A program made the position numbers and the translations under genes. A DNA stretch of 43,024 bases from assembly GCA_005776885.1 (NCBI GenBank), contig SXOD01000049.1:1-43024 (forward strand), read 5' to 3'. Position 1 is the first letter of the stretch, and each line of letters opens with the position of its first letter. This stretch comes from Planctomycetia bacterium. GTDB lineage: Bacteria > Planctomycetota > Phycisphaerae > Phycisphaerales > SM1A02. This document shows positions 17,588 through 23,523 of the stretch, piece by piece. Under the pieces are notes generated by a model, which did not search any database, was not told where the DNA came from, and saw only the letters and a list, made by a program, of their open reading frames with translations.

Positions 17588-18262
17588 TCAGCGTGCGCGA
17601 CGGCGGCGGCAGGCGAGCCCGCCAAGGCTCAGGACGGCCAGCGCACCCGGAGCGGGGATGATCTCGTAGTACCCGTAGCCCCACATCGGTGTGGTGCTCG
17701 ATGGTGCATCCTTGTAGCCCATGGTGAGGTTGGCGGTCCAGCCGGTGGACCCTGCGGTCAGGCCGACCTGCATCACTCGGACGGCGAGGTTGGCGCCCTT
17801 CCAGGTGCCGGCGGCCCCGGCAGTGATCGGTGTGCCGGGATTCGAGGTGTACCACCCTGCGTTGTGCGGAATGACGGAACCGGCACCCGAGCCAAAGCTT
17901 GGGTCGAGGGCCGTTGACGAGTTGGCGCCGAACGAACCGGTCATCGTGACGAACGAGTCGTTGGCACCCTGGTCGGGCAGGAACGTGAAGCTGGGGTTCC
18001 AGCTGCCACCCGCAAAGTCGTTGTGGACCACGCCAGCCTGGCTGCCCGACACGGTCTGGTGGTTGAAGATGTTGAGCAGGACGTCATCGGACTCGTCGAA
18101 CACGGCAAACACCTGGAACACGTTGATGCCGCCGATGTTGCCCGAGTACTCGGTGCTGAACTCGACGAAGTCGGCGTTCGAGGCTTCGGCAGCCGCAGCG
18201 GCCGCGAGCGCGGCGACGGCCAGATGACGAAGTCGCTGTGAGATGGTGTCGTTCAGGATCAT
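17588..18262 (-). CDS. PEP-CTERM-sorted secreted protein, paralogue 2
   Basis: A 224-residue secreted protein, closely similar to the one at 19226. After the signal peptide (alanine-rich, ending near EASNA) both read ADFV, then GNIGG, VFDESDDVLLNIFNH, GSQAGVVHNDFAGGSWNP, FTFLPDQGAND, TALDPSFGSGAG, IPHNAGWYTSNPGTPI and VMQVGL. The tag is IPAPGALAVLSLGG, then CRRRRAR. A strong ribosome binding site (GGAGGGAG about ten bases upstream) supports the ATG at 18260-18262. Function unknown. It is the last of three tandem paralogues on this strand; palindrome copy B lies directly downstream in terminator position. Confidence 0.8.
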   Translation of the reverse strand: MILNDTISQRLRHLAVAALAAAAAAEASNADFVEFSTEYSGNIGGINVFQVFAVFDESDDVLLNIFNHQTVSGSQAGVVHNDFAGGSWNPSFTFLPDQGANDSFVTMTGSFGANSSTALDPSFGSGAGSVIPHNAGWYTSNPGTPITAGAAGTWKGANLAVRVMQVGLTAGSTGWTANLTMGYKDAPSSTTPMWGYGYYEIIPAPGALAVLSLGGLACRRRRAR

Positions 18263-18362
18263 TGGTGTCTCCCTCCGGGAAGTGCCCGGGGTTGGCGTGG
18301 ATTGGAACGGAAGAGTGAAACGGAAAGGGGAAGGGGTGAAGGGAAGGAAGAAGAAGGGAAAG

Positions 18363-18395
18363 GGGGGAGCCGCCAGGCAAGCCCGGGGCTCCCCC
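18363..18395 (-). terminator. Probable terminator after PEP-CTERM paralogue 3
   Basis: A 9-bp stem (GGGGGAGCC at 18363-18371 with GGCTCCCCC at 18387-18395) lies 10 bases beyond the stop of the minus-strand gene at 18406. On that strand a pyrimidine-only run (CTTCTTCTTCCTTCCC type, 18312-18362) follows. Confidence 0.55.
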
Positions 18396-18405
18396 ACGGT
18401 GAGAG

Positions 18406-19068
18406 TCAGTGAGTGGGGGCGCGGCGGTGAAATCGACGTGGCGCAACGACGGCAAGTGCCATCGGGAGGGCTGCGGCTGGCGATGGGATGGCGACTGAAT
18501 AGGAACCGGAACCGAACAGTGCCGTGGTGGTCCCGGGGACCCTGTAGGCAACCGACAGCTCGGCCATCCAGCCGCTGGAGCCCGGATTCAGCCCGACCTG
18601 CATCAACAGGATCGATCCATTCGTGATCACGGTCGATGTCGAAGTCCACGACTCAGGCCACATCGTCCCGCAGCCAGCGAATCCGCACCCCGACTGCGTG
18701 ACCCAGAGGCCAGACTGCGCGCCGGGAGCGCCGCCGAGCAGCACCATGGTGTCCCACTGCGACGCACCCAACGGAAAGTTGGGCGTCAAACTGGGATCCC
18801 ACGATCCACCGGCGTCCGCATGGATGGCCGAATTGGTGCCTGCCGTCAATGTGTGGCTCAAGACGCTTAGGACCTGGTAGCTGCCATCGAAGTGGGCAGA
18901 CACTTGGTAGACGTCGACGCCCGCAAACGTGCCGGTGTAGGTGGTCGAGAGCCCCGTGAATCCGGCCTGCACCGAAGCCTCTATCGCCAGCGCGCAGGCC
19001 GCTGCCACGGCCAGGCTTGGGAGCGGTCGGCAAATGGCGGGTCGATGGCGTTGTGTGCGGGTGCGCAT
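18406..19068 (-). CDS. PEP-CTERM-like secreted protein, paralogue 3 (divergent)
   Basis: A 220-residue secreted protein. A basic N-terminus (MRTRTQRHRPAICR) and a hydrophobic segment ending in ASVQAGF form a signal peptide. The domain keeps the family frame (TYTGTFAGVDVYQVSAHFDG, GGSWDP, LLMQVGLNPGSSGWMAEL) but lacks the GSQAGV and AGWYxSNP motifs and has an insert with two Cys (GCGFAGCG). The sorting tag is atypical: IPSPAAALPMALAVVA, then PRRFHRRAPTH. It lies between the two close paralogues, so it may be an older duplicate. The start is the ATG at 19066-19068. Function unknown. Confidence 0.7.
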   Translation of the reverse strand: MRTRTQRHRPAICRPLPSLAVAAACALAIEASVQAGFTGLSTTYTGTFAGVDVYQVSAHFDGSYQVLSVLSHTLTAGTNSAIHADAGGSWDPSLTPNFPLGASQWDTMVLLGGAPGAQSGLWVTQSGCGFAGCGTMWPESWTSTSTVITNGSILLMQVGLNPGSSGWMAELSVAYRVPGTTTALFGSGSYSVAIPSPAAALPMALAVVAPRRFHRRAPTH

Positions 19069-19121
19069 GTCGGTTGCCTGGATGGATGCGTCGCGTCGGT
19101 GCTGAACCGGTCTTGCGGTCA

Positions 19122-19149
19122 GAGGGCACCCGGTCCCACGGGTGCCCTC
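19122..19149. terminator. GC-rich hairpin upstream of PEP-CTERM paralogue 3
   Basis: A perfect 11-bp stem (GAGGGCACCCG at 19122-19132 with CGGGTGCCCTC at 19139-19149) and a 6-base loop. With the hairpin at 19183-19210 it forms two tandem hairpins between paralogues 4 and 3. There is no T-tract, so it may act as an mRNA-stability or processing structure rather than a true terminator. Confidence 0.45.
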
Positions 19150-19182
19150 CATTCCGCATTGAGATGAAGCGTCTGGAGGAAG

Positions 19183-19210
19183 GGGCGTGACGCACCGCTG
19201 CGTCACGCCC
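19183..19210 (-). terminator. Probable terminator after PEP-CTERM paralogue 4
   Basis: A perfect 11-bp stem (GGGCGTGACGC at 19183-19193 with GCGTCACGCCC at 19200-19210) lies 15 bases beyond the stop of the minus-strand gene at 19226. CCTTCCTCC follows on that strand. Confidence 0.55.
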
Positions 19211-19225
19211 TTGCATGTGATGGAG

Positions 19226-19846
19226 TCAGCGACGACGACGGCCGGCGAAGCCAGCCAGGCCCATGAGGGCGAGCGCGCCGGGGGCGGGGACGCCCACCGA
19301 GTAGCTGCCGTAGCCGAACAGGGCCGTGCTGGTGGAGGTGGACTCCTTCCAACCGCTCGTGAGGTCAGCCGTCCAGCCAGCATCGCCGGTGGTGAGCGCG
19401 ACCTGCATGATCATGACGCTCATCGAAGCGCCAACCACGATCGGGGTGCCGGGGTTGCTGTTGTACCAACCCGCATTGTGCGGGATGCCGGTGCCGGCGC
19501 CGGAGCCGAAGCTCGGGTCGAGGGCGGTGGACGCCGTGGCGCCCGAGGTCCCGTTCATGGTGACGTACGTGTCATTCGCCGCCTGGTCGGGCAGGAAGGT
19601 GAAGTTCGGGTTCCAGCTGCCGCCGGCGAAGTCGTTGTGCAGGACGCCGGTCTGGCCGCCCTCGGTGGTGCTGTGGTTGAAGAAGTTGAGGAGGACGTCG
19701 TCCGCCTCGTTGAAGTTGGCGTAGACGCGGTACACGTCACGGCCGCCGATGTTGCCGGCCGACACGACCGAGTAGTTGACGAAGTCCGCGGACGCAGCAG
19801 CGGACACGGACAGACCGATAGCGCAGACAAGGAAGTGAGACTTCAT
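19226..19846 (-). CDS. PEP-CTERM-sorted secreted protein, paralogue 4
   Basis: A 206-residue secreted protein. The signal peptide is MKSHFLVCAIGLSVSAAASA. The domain is nearly the same as paralogue 2: SAGNIGGRDVYRVYANFNEADD, then a FFNH motif, GVLHNDFAGGSWNPNFTFL, TALDPSFGSGAG and IPHNAGWYNSNPGTPI. The C-terminus is a textbook tag: VPAPGALALMGLAG, then GRRRR at the very end. A weak ribosome site (AAAGGG) precedes the ATG at 19844-19846. First of the three minus-strand paralogues. Function unknown; exported, exosortase substrate expected. Confidence 0.82.
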   Translation of the reverse strand: MKSHFLVCAIGLSVSAAASADFVNYSVVSAGNIGGRDVYRVYANFNEADDVLLNFFNHSTTEGGQTGVLHNDFAGGSWNPNFTFLPDQAANDTYVTMNGTSGATASTALDPSFGSGAGTGIPHNAGWYNSNPGTPIVVGASMSVMIMQVALTTGDAGWTADLTSGWKESTSTSTALFGYGSYSVGVPAPGALALMGLAGFAGRRRR

Positions 19847-20221
19847 TGGAACAAACCCTTTCTAGAGAGTTGGGAAAGAAGGAACGGAAAAGAACGGAAG
19901 AGCCTTTGTCGACCACCCCACGAAGCGTTGGCGACACAACCCCACCGCGGCCCGGAGCCCTTTTCCATTCCCTTGGGTGCGAAGGAGGAGCAAGTCCTCC
20001 CTTCGCTGCCCCATCATTCGTGTGAAGTGGTGCGAAGTGTTCCAGAGAAGTCGAGACTTCCGTGACTTCTCAACGCAACTGCCGCACAGCGCTGGCGATG
20101 CGCACCCAAGGTCCGGCCCCGGTTATCGGTGGAAATGTGCCCTCCAAGGGCACATTTCCACCGATAACCGGGGGGGACGTTCCCGTTGATCCGCGGCGCA
20201 CCACTCGCCAGCCCCCAGCGA
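19847..20221. other. 375-base intergenic region
   Basis: No gene is seen. It holds the upstream region of PEP-CTERM paralogue 4 (minus strand) and the 3' flank of the nitroreductase operon. A bulged hairpin spans 19979-20006 (GCGAAGG with CCTTCGC, plus inner GGAGGA with TCCTCC). Palindrome copy C is at 20111-20178. The promoter of paralogue 4 should lie between 19850 and 19970, but no convincing -35/-10 pair was identified. Confidence 0.6.
20111..20178. repeat. Long palindromic repeat, copy C (perfect 26-bp stem)
   Basis: Left arm 20117-20142 and right arm 20148-20173 pair over 26 bp around the loop TCCAA. The arms are identical to copy B; the loop differs. An outer GTCC (20111-20114) pairs with GGAC (20175-20178). 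It lies 43 bases beyond the stop of the minus-strand nitroreductase gene, the last gene of that operon. Confidence 0.95.
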
Positions 20222-20902
20222 TCACCGGATGGTCAAGATGTCGGCGAGCGCCTTGCGTCGAAGGCTTGGCACGGTGCATCCATCGGCCGGGTAGCCAACG
20301 GGAAGCAGCAAGTAAGGGCGTTCATGGGCGGGTCGCCCGAGAATCGTCGTGAGGAAGCCCATTGGGCTTGGCGTATGCGTGAGCGTCACGAGCCCGGCCA
20401 TGTGGATCGCGGCGATCAGAAAGCCGCACGCGATGCCGACGCTCTCGTTGACGTAATAGACCTGATCGCTCGCGTGCTCGCCGCTGGTGTCCTTCATCTG
20501 CTTGAAGACGACGATGAGCCATGGCGCCACTTCAAGAAAGGGTTTCTCGATAGCCGTCCCCAGCGGCGCGAGGTCGGCGAGCCACTCGGGATTGGCCCGG
20601 CGGGCATAAAACTCCCGCTCCTCGGTCTCGGCGGCGACTCGAATCTGGCGCTTGACGTCGGGGTCGCTCACCGCGACGAATGACCAAGGCTGCTTGTGCG
20701 CGCCGCTTGGCGCGCTCCCGGCGGTCCGAATGAGCGTCTCGATCGTCTCGCGCCCCACCGGACGGTCGGAAAATTCGCTGACACTGCGCCGAAGCTGCAT
20801 CACGTCGTGAAACTCATGCGCGGCACGTGCCGGCGCGCGACCCGGGTCGTATGGAACCAATGGAACGCGCGGCAGCACGGTGAAGCCCCAGGCGCCGCTC
20901 AC
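20222..20902 (-). CDS. Nitroreductase family protein, iodotyrosine deiodinase-like
   Basis: A 226-residue FMN-dependent reductase of the iodotyrosine deiodinase (IYD) subgroup. Conserved blocks include RRSVSEFSDRPV, then TAGSAPSGAHKQPWSFVAV, EEREFYARR, EWLADLAPLGT, KPFLEVAPWLIVVF, YVNESVGIACGFLI, LTHTPSPMGFL and VGYPADG. The N-terminal LVPYDPGR segment is also typical of the subgroup, so the long GTG start at 20900-20902 is preferred over internal Met codons. The start overlaps the LpoB-like stop as GTGA. Bacterial homologues reductively dehalogenate halotyrosines or halophenols; the substrate here is unknown. It ends an envelope-lipoprotein operon, so co-transcription does not explain its job. 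Confidence 0.82.
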   Translation of the reverse strand: MSGAWGFTVLPRVPLVPYDPGRAPARAAHEFHDVMQLRRSVSEFSDRPVGRETIETLIRTAGSAPSGAHKQPWSFVAVSDPDVKRQIRVAAETEEREFYARRANPEWLADLAPLGTAIEKPFLEVAPWLIVVFKQMKDTSGEHASDQVYYVNESVGIACGFLIAAIHMAGLVTLTHTPSPMGFLTTILGRPAHERPYLLLPVGYPADGCTVPSLRRKALADILTIR

Positions 20903-21498
20903 ATGCCGACGGCGTTCTTGGTGCCTTGCTTGGTCATGTCAACGGTCTTCGTCCACACCTCGCGTCCGGTCGACAGGTCGGTCAGCGTCAGGCGGAACGT
21001 GTACGTCGTCTGGCGCATGTTGCCCGCGCTGGCCTTCATCTGCGTGATGCGGCCGCTGAGCGAGAAATCAGGTTCTCCCGTGTCGCTGGAGCCCTGGCCA
21101 GTGAAGGCGCGGCGCTTGGCGACGTCCTGCGCGGTCTTGTCCTCGGGAGTCGATCCATACGTCGTGTCCACCTGGGCCTGGCCGGAGTTCACCAGATCCT
21201 CGCGCATGCGGTAGATGACTTCACCGACGTCGAACTGGCTGCTCGTGTCGTTGACGATCGATCCGATGAGGAGTCGCGCGGGATGGTGTTCCGACTTCTC
21301 CAGCACCCCCGTCGCCAGCATCGACTGCAACATGCCGGACGCCGCCTTTCGCACATCCTGGATGTCGACCTGGCCGACGCTGACGATGCTCTCGGTGCCA
21401 CCGGTCTCGATGTAGCGCGCGGGCTGGCAGCCGAATGTGAGTGCACCTCCGACCAGGATGGTGGACGTGACGAGGGTCGATGCCCGAATGAAACTCAT
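20899..21498 (-). CDS. LpoB-like lipoprotein (penicillin-binding protein activator family)
   Basis: A 199-residue lipoprotein. The signal peptide ends in a lipobox with Cys24 (GGALTFGC). The domain (about 30-199) shows the LpoB/COG3417 pattern: VGQVDIQDVRKAASGMLQSML, ARLLIGSIVNDT, then a SSQFDVGEVIYRMREDLVNSG segment broken by short loops, FSLSGRITQM, and the closing YTFRLTLTDLSTGREVWTK. In E. coli LpoB is an outer-membrane lipoprotein that activates the peptidoglycan synthase PBP1B. It is next to a DUF1425 gene and a COG3014 gene, the same trio found in Vibrio-type operons. The partner synthase in this organism is not in the window; the activator role is inference. Confidence 0.8.
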   Translation of the reverse strand: MSFIRASTLVTSTILVGGALTFGCQPARYIETGGTESIVSVGQVDIQDVRKAASGMLQSMLATGVLEKSEHHPARLLIGSIVNDTSSQFDVGEVIYRMREDLVNSGQAQVDTTYGSTPEDKTAQDVAKRRAFTGQGSSDTGEPDFSLSGRITQMKASAGNMRQTTYTFRLTLTDLSTGREVWTKTVDMTKQGTKNAVGM

Positions 21499-21530
21499 GC
21501 TGTGTCTCCGTGGTTGGTGAGTCGTTTGCC

Positions 21531-21572
21531 GTGGACGGGATGGCGTGGTCGGGATGGCGTGGACGGGTGTCG
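21531..21572. repeat. 14-bp tandem repeat between lipoprotein genes
   Basis: GTGGACGGGATGGC (21531-21544) and GTGGTCGGGATGGC (21545-21558), then a partial unit GTGGACGGG. It fills most of the 82-base gap between the DUF1425 and LpoB-like genes, upstream of the LpoB-like start. Confidence 0.8.
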
Positions 21573-21580
21573 AGGCGAAA

Positions 21581-22021
21581 TCAGTCGCTGCGGCGGACCT
21601 GGATGGAAAAGTCGGTGGCGTCGCGATTGGGCGCGATCGCGGAGAGCGTGATCCGAGTGCCCGAGTCCACCGCGGCATTCTCCCAGACGCTGGTCTGGGA
21701 CTGGATCACCATGCCGCGCGTGTCCTTCCAGTCGAATCGATACGCAAAGTGCCTGGTCGTGAAGCCGTCATTGGCCACGTCAACCTGCGCGGAGAGCAGT
21801 CCGCTGGGGGTGCGGCCTTCCCGGACATCGCGGACGTGCAGGAAGATGTCCGTGAAAAGGTCGTTGATCTGCTTGTAGTTCTTGACGGTGCTGGCACTGG
21901 AGCCGGCCTCGCGCGTGCTGGTGGTGTTCACGCTGCCGCAGCCGGCCGAAGTGGCCAGGGCCGCGGTGGCCAGTGCGAGCAATGCTCGGCGTGCGCTTGA
22001 TGGAAGTGGTGGCATGGTCAT
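21581..22021 (-). CDS. YcfL-type lipoprotein (DUF1425)
   Basis: A 146-residue lipoprotein. The lipobox ATSAGC sits near residue 28. The mature part is an Ig-like beta sandwich typical of YcfL/DUF1425: GLLSAQVDVANDGF, TRHFAYRFDWKDTRGM, then QSQTSVWENAAVDSGTRI and ATDFSIQVR. In enterobacteria ycfL is directly beside lpoB, as here. The ATG at 22019-22021 overlaps the stop of the COG3014 gene as ATGA; another in-frame ATG lies two codons later. Exact function of DUF1425 proteins is not established. Confidence 0.78.
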   Translation of the reverse strand: MTMPPLPSSARRALLALATAALATSAGCGSVNTTSTREAGSSASTVKNYKQINDLFTDIFLHVRDVREGRTPSGLLSAQVDVANDGFTTRHFAYRFDWKDTRGMVIQSQTSVWENAAVDSGTRITLSAIAPNRDATDFSIQVRRSD

Positions 22022-23523
22022 GTCTCAGTGGCGGCGGCGGGAGTCGAAACCTCGATGGCGGGGGAGGCGTCGAACGGGATCGTAGACACGCTGGCGGGCA
22101 CGCCGTCGGCGGGCATGGTCACCAGCACGAGCCCGCTACTGGTTGGCGAGACTTCAAGTTCGCGGAGAATCGACCCATCCGCACGGCGCAGCTGGATTCG
22201 CCCGTCGGGCGGTGTGGGCACGGCAGCCACATTCAGCGTCCGCGGGAGGGTCCGCCAGCTCCGCAAGTCGGCCGCGTTGGTCGAGATTTGGTACAGCGCC
22301 GCCGCGAGCGCGAGAAAGCCGGACGTGTCGTTGTTGGCCGATTGCTGCATCGCGTACGAGGCAATGGACTTGACCGAGGCGCTCAGCGTCTCCTGCGCGT
22401 AGATGATGCCCTTGACCTCATCGAACTCGCTGGAGACGATGCGGTCAAAGTCGGCGTAGGTGTGGGCGGGACGCGCCGACCCGGGCTCCTCGGCCACGGG
22501 GCCGGCCAGGACCGGCGCCACGGGCTGCCCAGTCGACTCGATGTAGGGATAGGCGGCGGTCACCAGCACCAGCGTGTCATTGATGGGAAGCGGGAGCGTG
22601 ATCTTCCACTCCGCCTTGTGTGGGGCCATGCCGGCGGCTTGCACCACGAACCACGTCGCGGGCATCGCACCGGCGGCGCTTGCGGCATCAAGCTCCGCGA
22701 TCTGGTGCTCGATGGCCACGCGGGCGTCTCCCTCCAGCATTGCCGCCGCCTGCGCCAGGTCGTTGCGCCCATTGGCTCGATCCGGCCAGGTCATGGCAGG
22801 GCCGTGGGAGAGGAAGGTGCCGCGGAGCCAATACGCGAACGGGTTGGCGTAGTCGCCATACCCCTTCAGTCCGGCGAGCAGGCCTGGCGCGAGCGAAGCC
22901 TCGGTCGCGAACGCTGCGCCGCCAATCATCGACGAGGCATCGATTCCCTCCCTTGACTGCGCAGCGTCCGTGTCTCGTCGAGCCGCGTCGATGGCCTTCC
23001 GGTATCGGGTCTTGGCGTCATCCTGCCACTCCTGGGCGCGGCGGAGCTGCACGCGCGCGTCGTCCCATCGGCGCTCAGCCATCGAACTCAGCGACTGCAG
23101 GGTCGACAGCATGATGCGCTCATTTGGGGTGGCGCGATAGATGGAGGTTGTCTGGTTGACGAGCGTCGTGGCGAAGGCTTCCGTGACCTTGGCCTCAGCC
23201 TCCGAGTCCAGGTACGGGCGGACAAGCTCGTCGGCGGCGGCAAACCATGCCTCGCTCTCTGGCCACCGTTGGTCGGCCTGCGCGGCCCGCGCTGCCTCGA
23301 GGCGGTAGATGAGCCGATTCTGTTCATCCCTGCGCTTGCCGATGGCCACGGCATCGGCGTCATCCGCCGCGAGCGCGAACTGCCCCGACGAATAGAGCTG
23401 GGCCACGCGCTTGGCATCGGCTCGATACTCGCCCTGGCATCCAGGCAGCGCGGCGGCCGTCGCCACGAAGAGCGGGGCGAGGACCGCGGCGACGAACGGC
23501 TTCCGGCCCCGCCGACGGATCAA
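22018..23523 (-). CDS. COG3014-like lipoprotein, helical repeat
   Basis: A lipoprotein of about 501 residues. From the TTG start at 23521-23523 the sequence begins IRRRGRKPFVAAVL and reaches a lipobox ending in ALPGC. The frame stays open upstream, but that sequence overlaps the preceding gene and lacks family character. The body has TPR-like helices (QLYSSGQFALAADDADAVA and AQADQRWPESEAWFAAADEL), a segment YANPFAYWLRGTFL typical of COG3014 proteins, then a beta-rich C-terminal part. The TTGA overlap with the upstream stop and the ATGA overlap downstream mark it as operonic. It belongs to the COG3014-DUF1425-LpoB trio; the role at the envelope is unknown. Confidence 0.75.
   Translation of the reverse strand: MIRRRGRKPFVAAVLAPLFVATAAALPGCQGEYRADAKRVAQLYSSGQFALAADDADAVAIGKRRDEQNRLIYRLEAARAAQADQRWPESEAWFAAADELVRPYLDSEAEAKVTEAFATTLVNQTTSIYRATPNERIMLSTLQSLSSMAERRWDDARVQLRRAQEWQDDAKTRYRKAIDAARRDTDAAQSREGIDASSMIGGAAFATEASLAPGLLAGLKGYGDYANPFAYWLRGTFLSHGPAMTWPDRANGRNDLAQAAAMLEGDARVAIEHQIAELDAASAAGAMPATWFVVQAAGMAPHKAEWKITLPLPINDTLVLVTAAYPYIESTGQPVAPVLAGPVAEEPGSARPAHTYADFDRIVSSEFDEVKGIIYAQETLSASVKSIASYAMQQSANNDTSGFLALAAALYQISTNAADLRSWRTLPRTLNVAAVPTPPDGRIQLRRADGSILRELEVSPTSSGLVLVTMPADGVPASVSTIPFDASPAIEVSTPAAATET

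Noticed and set aside
18653..19216. A 187-codon frame on the minus strand overlapping PEP-CTERM paralogue 3.
   Set aside because: Arg/Gly/His-rich shadow; the other frame has a signal peptide and the family motifs.
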